In this document: one piece after another, positions 1 through 11,189 of the stretch
How positions within the stretch are numbered: position 1 is the stretch's first letter
Layout of the letters: the number at the start of each line of letters is the position of its first letter
Assembly (NCBI GenBank): GCA_024811115.1
Contig: JAKOGH010000142.1
Coordinates: 1 to 64,000 of the forward strand
DNA: 64,000 bases
From: Terana coerulea
Lineage: Eukaryota; Basidiomycota; Agaricomycetes; Polyporales; Phanerochaetaceae
Direction: 5' to 3'
The notes under the pieces: generated by a model
What the model was told of the DNA's origin: nothing
Seen by the model: only the letters and a program-made list of their open reading frames with translations
Database searches by the model: none
Position numbers and translations under genes: made by a program

Positions 1-893
1 GTCTGCTAGCCCTTGCAGCACGACAGCCAAGCCCTCATTTAGCGTCTCCTCCGTATCATTGGCGGCCAAAAACAGTTGCTGGGTGCTCAATCCGACTAAG
101 CTTGTCTCATTCGTCACCACCGCAACCCTTACAATCCCTTGCGCGTCGGCAGAGGGCGGGACCAGCACGTCGATAGTGGGGGCGCCCATGTCTCGTTGGT
201 CCCTGGAGTCACAGATATTGACGCAGAGGAGTCCTCTGGTATGCTGAGTTCCAAATCTGCACCTCGGAACGTCCCTTGAGGATCGCCGGCGGTGTGGTTC
301 AGCCACTGCCTGTGTAGTCGAGCGTATGAGGCGTTGTACGGCGTGAGGAGCGTGTAGTTGAATAAGGAGTACATCATCCCATCGCCCTCGACATAATCTG
401 CATGCATAAGTGAAGTTTGAGTTCGATTCGAGAATGTAGGAAAGGACGAGGAGAACGCACCCCGCATGGCGCGCACAGCACCCACAATGGTCACGCCCAG
501 CGTTGCATTCGCGGAGAACCTCAGGTCTGTCTGGACACCTTTGTTATCGTACTCTCTCGTTGTACTGTGGAGCGTTCCATTCACGAGCGCGATGTCCAAC
601 GCAGAAGATGTATCGGCCGGCAGAAAGTACGTCAACGCTCCGGTATTGCCTGCCGGCAATGCTACCACAAGACGGTGTGGGGCAGTAGTGGTACTGTTCT
701 CGGAGGTGAGCAGTAGCTGCGCTGAAGTAGTGTTCTCTCTAAGGAAGTAATTGTCATTTCCACCTGAGTCGACATGGAAGGTCAGCGTAGGGGCTGTATT
801 CGTCACAATGACGGTTTCTGAGGTCTGTGCAAGCGTCCAGGGCCGAATTATAAAGCCCAGTGCGACAAGCTGCAGTAGTCGACGAAGGGCCAT
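1..893 (-). CDS. secreted N-glycosylated protein of unknown function, 3' end cut by window edge
   Basis: The product starts at the ATG at 893-891 with a clear signal peptide (MALRRLLQLVALGF, then a probable cleavage after TLAQ). An upstream in-frame ATG at 959 would place a polar stretch before the signal peptide, so I prefer 893. The mature part is rich in N-glycosylation sequons (NTT, NST, NGT, NRT, NYT, NHT, NET) and contains a conserved-looking core near EGDGMMYSLFNYTLL. The frame closes at 131-129, but a coherent frame continues to the window edge if one base is added in the run of five G at 177-181; the continuation again has sequons and a Ser/Thr/Val-rich pattern. So this is either a frameshift or a base-call error, and the C-terminus lies beyond the window. 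I do not recognise the family; a secreted or membrane-anchored cell-surface protein is the safest reading. Confidence 0.7.
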
Positions 894-1530
894 GGCGAAG
901 GGTAAGATAGGGTCGCAACGAATATGTTCATTCATATATATGAATTTCTGACTGGACATAGGGAAGCCTGGACGACTTGATCAGCTGAACGTTCAACATT
1001 CACTCAACGGGAGTTCTCCCCATGACACAATGTGTTTGTGCAAGACGCAAGCACACACCTGCAGCCGACGTCAACAATATACCCCCCCTCTTGATCAGGT
1101 CATGGGACTGGGGTGAGTGAGGGCATGATCAAGGGCGCATATTGATGCTCCAAACGCCGTGGAGATGTCTGTATTCCGTATGACACACACTTGGGCGAGG
1201 ATGTCAGCAGCAGTGCAACATGAAGTTGTAGATGTCGTTGAGTTGTTTGCGACAGTGCCTGAGCTAACGGAAACCGACGCCCAGAAACACCTAACGCCAT
1301 TCGACTGCAGGACGTTGGAGAACCCTATAGATAGTAAATTAACATGAGCCGAGCCAAATTCCATAGACAGGCAACTATACCTTATAACTTCGTGGTGACA
1401 TACTTCTGATGCAGGGCAAGATAATAGTCCAATGCAGGTGACCTGATACATGCAAAAGTGCCTCAATATTTCCTCACGAAAGAGGAGACAAAATTACACT
1501 CACCATAAACACACAATCATAATACCACCA
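894..1530. other. intergenic stretch, no supported gene
   Basis: Upstream region of the signal-peptide gene and downstream region of the membrane-protein gene on the same strand. Short open frames here lack codon bias, splice signals or recognisable motifs. I see nothing else. Confidence 0.6.
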
Positions 1531-2079
1531 TCACCACCTAACAGTCCGCACATCCGCTTCCTGCTTTATGGAGACCTTTTTCGTTGCCTTAACACGAGTG
1601 CCACCCACGGTAGTGTGCACCTTGGCCTCTGTCACCGCAACCCCCGGTTGGGAAGGAAAAATGGCGGCGCGGATGCCATATACAGCTCCCCTCGCGCAAA
1701 GGCCCACTATGCCGGCGACAAGACAGGCAACGCCAACAAATACGTAGATTGGATACACAGCATGCGCGATGCTCGCGAAGAGGTTGTATGGCGTGAGGAT
1801 GAAGACCTCCAATAGGATGTTGGCGAGGACAAAGACGGGTGCCAAGAGATACAGCAGCGGCGAGGAGACGAAGGAGAAGAGGTAACCAAACGGCGTAATT
1901 GCGCTTTTGACGACGCTCCATAGCGAGGACGTGAAGAAGGTCACGACCGAAAGGGCGGCGGAGAGGACCTGGAGTGTCGCTTGGAAGAAGTGGACGATGG
2001 GAGGTTGGTTCGCCGCAGCGGGGATGTTCGTCATGGTTGGAACCACGCTCGGTGGAGGTTGTAAAACAATGGTCGACAT
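1531..2079 (-). CDS. small multi-pass membrane protein
   Basis: Single-exon gene of 182 residues starting at the ATG at 2079-2077 (MSTIVLQPPP). A longer reading from 2136 only adds a polar stretch. After a Pro-rich N-terminus there are about four hydrophobic segments: roughly residues 30-55 (FFQATLQVLSAALSVVTFF), 62-90 (TPFGYLFSFVSSPLLYLLAPVFVLANI), 92-110, and 112-135 (VFVGVACLVAGIVGLCARGA). A basic C-terminal tail with Lys/Arg/Val follows. The layout fits a short fungal integral membrane protein of unknown function. It is divergent from the RPN14-like gene, with 151 bases between the two start codons. Confidence 0.7.
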   Translation of the reverse strand: MSTIVLQPPPSVVPTMTNIPAAANQPPIVHFFQATLQVLSAALSVVTFFTSSLWSVVKSAITPFGYLFSFVSSPLLYLLAPVFVLANILLEVFILTPYNLFASIAHAVYPIYVFVGVACLVAGIVGLCARGAVYGIRAAIFPSQPGVAVTEAKVHTTVGGTRVKATKKVSIKQEADVRTVRW

Positions 2080-2230
2080 CGTTGGGGAGGCCAGCTCGTC
2101 GTTGAAGTGAGTGTGCTTGAGCAGGTATGTGTACAAGCAGGCGATTCCAAGTTCGGACGTCCGACTTGGCCTTATGGGCGCTTCGATGCCGGCTTACCTT
2201 AATTGCTTTCATCCTGCTATACCGCTAATT
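2080..2230. promoter_or_regulatory. compact bidirectional promoter
   Basis: Only 151 bases separate the start codons of the membrane-protein gene (minus) and the RPN14-like gene (plus), so both promoters must share this interval. No clear TATA box is seen. Confidence 0.4.
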
Positions 2231-3764
2231 ATGTCGACCCTACCAATAATCCTCCCAATAGCGACCGTTCAGCCAGATTTCGGGTCTCTTGCGGCTGATG
2301 TCAAAAATGGAGTAGTCCCTGAGGAGAAATTCTGGCTGTCGTGCTATAAGCAGGGCGAGGAGTCCGTACATGGCAAGGTCCGCGCGTACCTCAATGAACG
2401 GGACAGGAGCTTGGTTGAATTTGAAGGCATCGAGGGCGTGGGGCTCAAAGGAGATGTAGCGAAGGTGAGTGAGTGCATATGTTATGCATTTATGGCAACG
2501 CTGTCGAGTTCGAATTCACTGGAGGTCATCTGTTAGCATGATTACAGATCGTCCTGTCTCGCCCTCGGTATTCCTCCCACCCCGATCGTGCTGCCTGCGA
2601 GGTCATACACAGATCGTCTGCCGCAGGGCAGACAAGAGTTAGTACGTGTTCCGTTTCCCTAACCTAACAGTCATTGATATACCTCCGTAATAGCATCAGA
2701 AGATATCTGCGTTCGATATTTCTCCGGATGGCTCACAGTTCGCCTGTGGGTACGACGATGGTTCCGTATACATCGTCTCAACGTCCAACCAGTCTTTACC
2801 TCCGACCACTGCGCGGAGGTGCCACCTGAGCAGCGTCACCTCACTGCAGTTCTTCCCCTCCTCCCGCGTCCTCCTGAGCGCAGGCGCAGACTTTGCGCTG
2901 CACGTCCTCCCTGCAGAACCTCCAGCGCCCACAACGTCCACTCCAACCACAGATGCGGTGAAGATCACACCCGCGCGCACGCTTAAGGGACACACGAGAG
3001 CGATTACCAGCACAGCGATCGTCGAGCGCGGCCGAACGGTACTGAGCGCCGCGAAAGACGCGTCCGTGCGGCTATGGGACGTCTCCTCAGGAACGCAGAC
3101 CCGTATCTTCGCGACGAAACACGGCAAAGGCGTGTTTGCGGCTTCACTGGGCGAGATCGGCGCAAGCGCGTTCGTCCCGCCACCCGATGGTGATGCACCT
3201 ACCTCAGTTGCGGACGCGCCGGCAGCTGGCGGCAACACCGAAACGGAGGTTGGGACGGATGGGAAGGTCCTGTTCTGTGCGCTGTCCGACGGCAACTTCG
3301 AGGCGTTTGATCTCAGAGCACGCCGCTCTGTCTTCCACTCGTCCTCACTCTCCGCCTCACCCTCTTCGTCCTCGCTGCACGCTATATCCTACTCTCCAAC
3401 ACATAGCCTCGTCGCTACCGGCTCCGCTGTCGGCGTTGTGCGCGTATACGACACACGTTCCCTCTCATCCGGCCCGTTGGCCACGTTCCAGCGGAACGGA
3501 GCATGCATTGAGGATCTCGCGTTTGTATCCCTACCGGACGATGACGTCGGCCTCGCAATTGCCACCGAAGACGGGCTGCCGTATATTGCGCACGTACGGC
3601 CGGAGGGCCCGTCGGTACGCGCGGAGCTGCTGGGCCAAGACTGCGACGCGGTGCGGTTTTTGAGAGTCAGAGGAGGGGATGGCTCTTTGTGGACTGCGGC
3701 TGATGATGGGGTCGTCAGACGCTATGAAAGCCTCGTTGGGCTTAATTCGTCGTCACTTCTCTGA
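2231..3764 (+). CDS. RPN14: proteasome-assembly WD40 protein, RPN14/PAAF1 type
   Basis: Exons 2231-2464, 2548-2637 and 2700-3764 give 462 residues; both introns have GT-AG ends and keep the frame. The protein is a WD40 propeller. The diagnostic stretch is around residues 190-230, where a TLKGHTRAITS repeat is followed by ERGRTVLSAAKDASVRLWD. This closely follows the fourth-blade signature of yeast Rpn14 and human PAAF1, with invariant GH and WD positions. A first blade (FDISPDGSQFACGYDDGSV) and later blades (ALSDGNFEAFDLRARR, ATGSAVGVVRVYDTR) are also visible. In the known family, the protein binds the Rpt6 ATPase C-terminus and acts as a chaperone for 19S regulatory-particle assembly. The orthology call is from motif recognition. 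The coding frame is intact, unlike several neighbours. Confidence 0.85.
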
Positions 3765-3992
3765 CTAAATGCATGCTTGGGCAAGCCATTAGGTAAGGGC
3801 GGAAGTATTTTGATAGCCTAAGGCAACAGCCATGGTTCAAATGTCCAGTATGTACATATGTATGTATGTAACACTTAGTGCAGAGCAATATTACACCGAG
3901 GTTCCAATGACAACAGGGAAAACATCAGGATCGAAAGCGAAATTGTCCGTATCTGTAATGCGCCTACATCCACAACCTACATTGTGCCCCGC

Positions 3993-5440
3993 TTAATTCT
4001 TCTTGTCCACTGGACCAGGTACAACCTGCGGGTCACTACCGAACAGCATAACATCGACCTTCTCTTTCTTGCCTCGGAGCGCCAGTAAAGCACCCCAAAC
4101 CGGCGTGAGGAAAGGTACAAACATTGCGACACGGTCTTGGTACGCGCCATACGCGACGGCGTACTTCGCCTTGGAGATGCTTTCGGTGAAGAGCGTCGAG
4201 CTGAAAAACAGGCTGCATAGCACGATGGCTGGTGCAAGCGGGAGGAGCGAGGTGAGCTGGGTAGGGTGTGCAACCTCGAGCGCGGGAGACTCAGGAGAGA
4301 GGAATTGGGAAGAGGGTCATTAGGATCTGGCCGGCCATTGAGCGATGACTGAAAGAGGAGATCATGAACAACGCACCCAGAACGTTTGCTCGCATAAGAA
4401 GTTCGGGTGCCGGCTCCATGCCCACAGACCACGCGTGACGAAACCGCGCTTCGCGTCCGCGGGGGTCCAGCGGATGTTCGCGCCAGGCCACTCATTGGTT
4501 TCGATCACGCCACTATGCTTGTATGTCTGGTATGAGTATTGCTGGTTGTCCGCTGTGAACTCGAGTGCGAGCGTGAGGAGCGCAAGACCAGCGAGCACGT
4601 AGTCAGAGGTGGAAAGGGTAGAGGGGGCTTGGAAAAGGGAAACATATGTTGGGATTGCTAGAAGGAAAAGGATGACGTTTTGGATGGCAGCTATTATGAA
4701 AGAGGGTTAGTGTAGTAGCAATCCACATATGCAAACATGCATGATCGTAACAGTACTGACCGATGAAGGTGAGGTTGACTACTTGGAAAAACCAAGCAGG
4801 TACCTTCTTGCGCAGTATAGCCCAGCGGTAATCCTCTTCCGTACTGTGGTTTGTATTTAGGTTGGACTGCACAAACTACGAGGAGTGGTTTACTCACAGG
4901 GAGAACAAGCCTCGCCGCCAGGTATTGTACGACAGTCTTCAAGACAGTTCGTCAGACATGTATGCGTCTACGTGAGGTAAATCATACCTGTACATCCAGA
5001 GAAACTGACAAATAGGCCTGTGAGAAGGTTATTGTCATGAGTGGACTGGGCTTGAAACTCACTTGTAGCCCAAACATAACCAGTGCCCTGGGGTTCCACA
5101 CGTCTCTGATACTAGAGATAACGCCCTCCGGTGTGTACGGGAATAGCGGTAGTGGAGACTCTCTAGGCCAGAGAGGCATCAATGCAAAGTACGTGGTGTA
5201 AATCGTCGGCATGAACGTCCAGATCCGGTCAACTTGAGAGACGTTGCCGGTCACGATGGAAAGAACGTAGCACGTCAATGTTGTATAGATGCATGTCTTG
5301 ACAGGCCATTGCAACGAGGGCGGAATGCCACGAACGGCGCGGCGGACGGGGGACGGCGGGGGCATGCCTCGTATGTCGGTGAGTACTATGAGTTTGAGCG
5401 GGGTCGTTAGCGCGACAACGACTCTAACAGGTTGAAACAT
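3993..5440 (-). CDS. DUF1295 multi-pass membrane protein (steroid-reductase/ICMT-like fold)
   Basis: Exons from the ATG at 5440: 5063-5440, 4988-5017 (10 codons), 4898-4936, an exon around 4756-4870 whose acceptor is uncertain, one around 4390-4701, and a last exon ending at the stop at 3993. The C-terminal half carries the DUF1295 hallmark: the 19 residues from NIRWTPAD to FVTRGLWAWS, followed by RHPNF and EQTFW, then a final segment LFFSSTLFTESIS. Proteins of this type resemble 3-oxo-5-alpha-steroid 4-dehydrogenase C-terminal domains and isoprenylcysteine methyltransferases, but their substrate is unknown. Several hydrophobic segments support a membrane location. Near 4294-4295 the frame must shift by one base to join FPIPLS to PESPALEV, which looks like a missing base in a short G run on the plus strand. 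It is divergent from SDE2. Confidence 0.75.
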
Positions 5441-5754
5441 CGACGGACGTTGTTAGACGGCTTATTTCCGATATCCTATGTCGTGAGTGAAGTCGTGCTC
5501 GCGGTTCGAAAGGTCGAGCTTGGTTAAGCAGGCTGCCGGTGCGCGTGAGAGTTGAGGACAGGAGCCTTGCAGGAGCCAATGACGTCGGAGCGGAAGCGAT
5601 CAAAGCGCGGCATCGTGCCCACGCGCTCACGGCCGACGGTTGGCCACGTGCGGCGTTGTGCGGGCGTCGAATAGCGCTGAATCACTCTTTCTCGCTCATC
5701 CACCGTCTCCCAGGACAGAGTTTATACCCGTACTCGCATTGCCCTGCTCACACT
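5441..5754. promoter_or_regulatory. bidirectional promoter between DUF1295 gene and SDE2
   Basis: The 314 bases between the two divergent start codons must hold both promoters. The plus side ends in pyrimidine-rich leader sequence typical of fungal start sites. A TTTATA motif about 35 bases before the SDE2 ATG is a possible weak TATA element. Confidence 0.4.
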
Positions 5755-6672
5755 ATGTCTACCTCTGTACTCGTTTCTACCTTTGCTCCATTCCCCACTC
5801 TCAGCATCTCTGTGCCGTCCGACGCTACTTTTGCCGACCTCTATGACCTCCTTGTCGAACGCTATCCTTCGCTACCTCTCAATGCCTCTTCGCTGGACCT
5901 CCTCCTGACGCCACATTCGGGGTGGTCCCTTCTCCCGACGTACCTGTTGCGACCTTGCAGAACGATGAAGAGAACAGCTTTCTCTCACTCCGGTTGGTTC
6001 CTAGGGTGCGCGGAGGCAAGGGAGGATTCGGTTCGCAGCTGCGTGCTGCTGGCGGGCGGATGAGTAGCCAGAAGACGAGTAACAATGATTCGTGCCGAGA
6101 TCTCAGCGGACGCAGACTGAGCACGATCAAGGAGGCGAAGCGGTATGTTTCTCACTGGATCATTGTTTGGCGTATCCCTGACTCGTTGTTCTCGTAGGCT
6201 GGCTGACTACATCGAAAGCGAACCTGCGCGTCAGAAAGCAGCGAAGGAGGCTCAGAGAGCCAAACTCGAGGCCCTGGAGAAGAAACTCGGTATTGACCCA
6301 TCCAACCCTGTCGGCTCTTCAGAGCAAGTGGCGGGAAGAAGCACCGCCTGGATGACACTGAGTATCTCGAGGAGCACAAGGATATTGTGGACAATGTGAA
6401 GAGTGCTGTCGCTGCGGGTAAATCTGCCTTTTTAATCACCAAGTGCTCAACTGGCTAACTTCACTCCACTAGGCCTGCTGAAGAAGAGGAAGAAGGCCAA
6501 GGTTTCACCGCCACCAACCATGACAGAGACCACCACCAAAATGGTGTCGGACGCTGTTTCGTCCGCAGCTGCAAGCGCATCCACCGTGTCGGAGAAAGTA
6601 TTGAATGCTCCCGAGTCTGCGGCAGTCGCGATCGTCGCAGCTACTGCCGCCGGTGTGGCGGCCAGTGCCTGA
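5755..6672 (+). CDS. SDE2: SDE2 splicing/genome-stability factor with N-terminal ubiquitin fold
   Basis: Exons 5755-6142, 6198-6417 and 6473-6672. The N-terminal part (about 80 residues) reads as a ubiquitin-like fold and ends in the processing site [10 protein letters not shown]. It is followed by the family signature [20 protein letters not shown], then [12 protein letters not shown] and a Lys/Glu-rich helix ([18 protein letters not shown]). In fission yeast the Ubl is cut off after the Gly-Gly to release a Lys-starting C-terminal fragment that works in the spliceosome; that role is inferred here from the family. An Ala-rich C-terminus follows [10 protein letters not shown]. As written the frame breaks twice by one base: in the G run at 5919-5922 and in the GGG at 6333-6335. 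Adding one G at each place restores a continuous family match, so I regard these as base-call errors rather than a pseudogene. Confidence 0.85.
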
Positions 6673-6948
6673 TTTTTATTTTTCTCTTTCCTTGTGGGCG
6701 GACCGCGGACAGTGTTTTGTGTATTGTAGATTTACGTGTTATGAAACGAGGCATGAACGAGTGCAAAGCGAGAGCGAAGCTTTCGGCCGTAAACCCATCA
6801 CTGGCCTGCGTTCATTTTGTCGGAAAATTCGCACACGCGATTCTGAGCCCATTTCCCGCTCATCGAATAAGCGCCAGAAGGGGTTCTTGACTCGAACTTT
6901 GAATTTATACCTTGCCGAGTCACGATCTCGTCTTCGTTCTCATCCACC

Positions 6949-8402
6949 ATGTCCTTCGCCTCCCGTTCTGCCACCCAGGCTCTTCGTGCTGCTGCCCGCC
7001 GTGTGCCGCGGGCCGCCTCCAGCACTGCTGGCAAGGCATCCTACTCCCTCCTTGCACGCTCTGCTGTCGCAGCGCCGGCAAGAGCTGCTGCTGTCCAGGT
7101 CGGTTGAAAAACGTGTCCTGCAAATCTGTGCAGTACCTTACGGCCCTCCTCTTACTTTTGTAGACTCAGGTTCGTGGTGTGAAGACCCTCGACTTCGCTG
7201 GCACGAAGGAGGTCGTCTACGAGCGGAGTGACTGGCCCTTGGCTAAGCTCCAGGACTACTTCAAGAACGATACTCTTGCCCTCATCGGCTACGGCTCGCA
7301 AGGCCACGGACAGGGTCTCAACGCCCGCGACAACGGCTTGAACGTCATTGTCGGTGTCCGCGAGGGCGGCGAGTCATGGAAGCAGGCGATTGAGGACGGC
7401 TGGGTGCGTTTACACGCTTTGCGCTGGCACCTGTCCCAGAGAGTGAACTAATATTTTCTTCATTGCGCAGGTTCCTGGCGAGACTCTCTTCCCCATCGAG
7501 GAGGCCATTAACCGCGGGACGATCATTATGAACCTGCTCTCCGACGCCGCTCAGTCGCAAACATGGCCCCAGGTTAAGCCGCTCATTACCAAGGGCAAGA
7601 CCCTATACTTCTCCCACGGCTTCTCCGTCGTGTACAAGGAGGACACCAAAGTTATTGCGCCCGAAGATGTCGATGTCATTCTTGTTGCTCCCAAGGGCTC
7701 GGGACGCACCGTCCGGACTCTGTTCAAGGAGGGCCGCGGCATCAACTCGTCCGTTGCCGTCTGGCAGGACGTCACCGGCAAGGCCAAGGAGAAGGCAATT
7801 GCTCTTGGTGTTGCTGTCGGCTCCGGCTACATGTACGAGACCACCTTCGAGAAGGAGGTCTACTCCGATTTGTACGGTGAGCGTGGTGTGGTACGTGTTC
7901 AATCTCTGCTCCTTCTATGAAACGCACTCACCGACGCATTTCTACAGTTGATGGGTGCTATCCAGGGTCTCTTCTTGGCCCAATACAAGGTTCTCCGTGC
8001 CAACGGTCACACGCCGTCGGAGGCCTTCAACGAGACCGTTGAGGAGGCGACCCAGTCGCTGTACCCCTCATCGGCCAGTACGGGTAAGGCGCGATTATCC
8101 TTGTCCCGTGTATAGTCGCTCATTTCCGGTGTAGCATGGACTACATGTACAACGCTTGCTCGACCACCGCCCGCCGTGGTGCGCTTGATTGGGCCCCAAT
8201 TTTCGAGAAGACGAACCTGCCCGTGTTCGAGCAGCTCTACGAGTCTGTGCGCAACGGCACCGAGACACGCAAGTCGCTCGACTATAACGGTCGCTCGACG
8301 TACCGCGAGGATCTCGCAAAGGAGCTCAAGGAGATTGACGACCAGGAGATCTGGCGCGCGGGCAAGGTCGTTCGCTCGCTGCGCCCCGACGCGCAGAAGT
8401 GA
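6949..8402 (+). CDS. ILV5: mitochondrial ketol-acid reductoisomerase
   Basis: Five exons: 6949-7098, 7170-7403, 7471-7890, 7948-8083 and 8135-8402. They give about 402 residues, the usual length. The first 50 or so residues are an Arg/Ala/Ser-rich mitochondrial presequence. The NADPH-binding loop IGYGSQGHGQ lies at about residue 89-98, LVAPKGSGRTVR follows, and the Mg-binding SDLYGERGVL region spans the exon 3/4 junction. The enzyme makes 2,3-dihydroxy-isovalerate and 2,3-dihydroxy-3-methylvalerate in valine and isoleucine synthesis; in yeast Ilv5 also packages mitochondrial DNA. One base is missing in the CCCC at 8064-8067: the family's LYPLIGQYG is only reached with a fifth C. Because this gene is essential for branched-chain amino-acid synthesis, the break argues for a sequence error. 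Confidence 0.93.
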
Positions 8403-9869
8403 GTGCGCAGGCGTGTGTTTGCCTTCAGGTGGACCACCGCGCTTGCGGGAGGACCATTGGGAGAGATGAGGATGGGGACGGACGTCTGATTTCCTTTGAC
8501 GTCTTTGGTCGCGCTCGCATACCTAAAAGTACCCAACAGCGGTACATCTCTGTATCCTAGATTGTTCTGGCAATTATCATTGCTCTCGATTTTCCTCGTC
8601 GTCAGGTGTCTGATGCGGCTTGTTACAACAGGCACTCGATGTTAACTTCCGTGTACGCCTTAGCAATACCCCTTCAGTAGCACTGCGGAGGTATGTCCCA
8701 CAACTGATGCCATATTATCCCGCGTAAGCCCATACACCATGTATGTACCTCCGCAACAGCTGCGCGTATGTGCGATGCATATGCTACTTAAGGTAGGCTA
8801 CTCCACTTTCGAGTACGTCACGTGGCTAGGCGCCGTCTAAGCACTGAGAACAACCTCAACCGAATGGGTCGTTGGCGGTCCTGACGATGTCTTCTCGTCA
8901 GTTTATCGCAACTTGCACATAAGAATATCTGACGAGACAACCTCTAGGAGAGTCCATCTCTAAAGATTTCTGAATCTTTTCAAGACTGCCTTGCCTAGCC
9001 ATCAAGCTGAGCGCTTGGTTCGCGTGACAGCGCCCTTGGTGATTCCACGTGATGGTCACATGACAGTACTCGAAAGTGAAGTAGGCCTACCTTAGTAGCG
9101 AGGAGTTGTTTGCGCAGGGACCCGAGCTAGGGCGCTCACTGTGCTGTGGCACTCATAATTAGCGCCCAATGCGGTAAGCAGCACGGAATCACTGAATAAA
9201 CATAGCATATCTATGATTGACTGTTGAGCCATGATTTGACAATCATGCAGTCATAACATTGATATAGCTGAGCCTTTCTGATTCACTAAATGGCAAAATG
9301 GCTTTACTGTTGAGAATATCAAATAAATGTCAAAAAATCAATATTAATGGCTAAATGAACTCCGAAACGATTTTGTCACATACTTAGTGACAATGTGACA
9401 GGCAAGCGATACAAATTGATGAACTGTGACATAGAGCTGAAAATTGTTAGATACTTTGTATGCCCTAAAATCTCAACATAACTGCTATCCTTATGTCATC
9501 TGGCCTTACTTTATCCATTGACTTGTCACTTGAGCAAGCTGTAAAGCATGCTCAGTGGGTGCAGTGTGATATACCATGCTTTTGGGCAGGTTGTCACGCA
9601 CATCTAAACTGCTGGGAGGTGCTCAGAAGAGTAAGTGTTCTATCTTTACTTCGTACTGTGCCCATTCAAAGCCTGGAAAATTCTGCTGCATATTGGCATT
9701 GACATTCTCTACCTTTAGCATATCAAACAGCACTGTTTCAAGCCTAGAAATGGGGTGAGCTGTCAAGAAATAGCGCATAAATACAAATTAAATCAAGAAA
9801 ATATCACAGAGCATTATCTGCAAGTGGTGGACATGTAGAGATGCCCTGGGAACAGCCAAGGAGCTTCAT
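8403..9869. other. ILV5 3' flank and AT-rich non-coding start of the accessory island
   Basis: After the ILV5 stop there is a plausible 3' untranslated region to about 8600. The rest has no supported gene. It contains the 317-bp inverted-repeat element at 8783-9099 and becomes clearly AT-rich from about 9150 onward, marking entry into the transposon-rich island. Confidence 0.55.
8783..9099. repeat. short inverted-repeat element (MITE-like)
   Basis: The ends are near-perfect inverted repeats of about 33 bases: the left reads GCTACTTAAGGTAGGCTACT and goes on through CCACTTTCGAGTAC; the right, reversed, reads GCTACTAAGGTAGGCCTACT and TCACTTTCGAGTAC. No coding capacity lies between them. The size and structure fit a non-autonomous DNA transposon. 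A clear target duplication is not visible. Confidence 0.55.
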
Positions 9870-10394
9870 ATGCATGTATATGCTTCGCATATAGAGAACT
9901 ATCACATTCCATGTCCTTTCAAAGGTAAGGCAGCTTCGCATTTTGGCCTATCACTGCTCAATCTCTCTCTGCATTGATTGGCAGATTGTGAAGAGCAAGG
10001 AGCTCAGAGCTATCTGAAAGGACACCTCAAAGGTCACCATTATGAAGATCTCCAGGCTCTTGTCTGCAAAGCAAGGTTCAAGACCTTAACTGCAAAGCCA
10101 ACTTCATTGAAGATAGGCTTTGCTAGAGACAGCTTGCCAACTGAAACAATGCCTTCCTTCATTGCACTCAGTGCTAAAGTGCATGGGCACAGCCATTCAA
10201 AGCATTTATACTCTGCTTTAGTGCAGCATAACCATCTGCATAGTAGACAAGAGCCAGATACAGACATAGTATTTGGAGATCTGCCTTCAAAGGCAAGGTC
10301 TTATGAAGTCTTCAAAAGCCTTCCCATACCCTTAATAGAGGCACCTATCCTCCAAAACAGATTCTCTATACAACAAGTGGGCATTTTTGCTTGA
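9870..10394 (+). CDS. small C2H2-type zinc-finger ORF, possibly a transposon or gene remnant
   Basis: Splicing 9870-9924 to 9985-10394 across a canonical intron (gtaagg...ttggcag) gives 154 residues. The join creates a zinc-finger pattern: Cys-Pro-Phe-Lys-Asp-Cys, then 11 residues, then HLKGHH. The two halves of the finger lie on different exons, which supports the splice. The rest is basic and unremarkable and I recognise no family. The AT-rich composition matches the surrounding island rather than the core genes. It could be the remnant of a host gene or a transposon accessory ORF. Confidence 0.35.
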
Positions 10395-11189
10395 TAGTTT
10401 ACGAATATTAATACCAATTCATTTAAAAAGCGAAACAACTGCATATCTTCATCCAAACCACCACCACAGTATTTATCCAGTCCTATGCCTATGCAACCAG
10501 ACCTACATCTTCCTCAAGCACCCTCTGCCCTAAGGATCAGAGGATGGGAATCATTTCTCAGGATGTATAATGCTGCTAATATGCATGGTCTCATTGATGG
10601 CAGTGGTGTCTTACCATCTCTGGAGGAAGATCAGGAAATAGAAGAGGTAAAGAATATGATCTTGGATGAAGACTAGGGCAGAGGATGAAGAGAAATTAGA
10701 AGGGGTTGTTCGCTTTGTGGAGATTTCCTTATATTGCTATCTTGCCCTGTAACCTTGCTTTCTTATGCTATCACTGCTATAAAGCATACTGGGTTGACTT
10801 GAACATTAGCATCAGTATATTCCTGCAGAATACTAGCATGAAAAGGTTATGAAGTAAGAGGACATGCTGTTGTTAGCTGATATTTCTTGCAACAAATTAT
10901 GCACATTGTATTAGAGAATTAGCCTTTTTATCACAATGAAGATATGTTCTTTGATATTGTATCAGGAGCTCTATAGCTCACTAGACTATTCTACATTTAT
11001 TTGTAATTTTAACGAAGCTGCTTGAGTCTGTCCAGCTGTTCACATTTATTGCACTAAGTCATGTAGTTGGACCTTACCCCGTTATGGACATCCCATCATG
11101 AGCGAAACGCCAGTATTGCCGCCTCATTGTGAGTAAGACGCTTTGTTATGAGACTCCGGAAACCTTCTACTGCTGCGAAGCGCTTGTAG
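10395..11189. other. AT-rich stretch with one short unassigned ORF
   Basis: An open frame at 10485-10676 (63 residues, acidic C-terminus) has no recognisable motif and may be a further exon of the zinc-finger ORF or noise. The rest is AT-rich without structure that I can see. Near 11190 the sequence becomes homologous to 29690 onward, the edge of a segmental duplication. Confidence 0.4.

Noticed and set aside
417..951. Several plus-strand open frames of 60-100 codons.
   Set aside because: They are shadows of the minus-strand glycoprotein gene with no independent support.
5424..5630. Minus-strand ORF with a basic, presequence-like N-terminus upstream of the DUF1295 gene.
   Set aside because: It lies in the shared promoter, has no splice link that extends it, and no motif.
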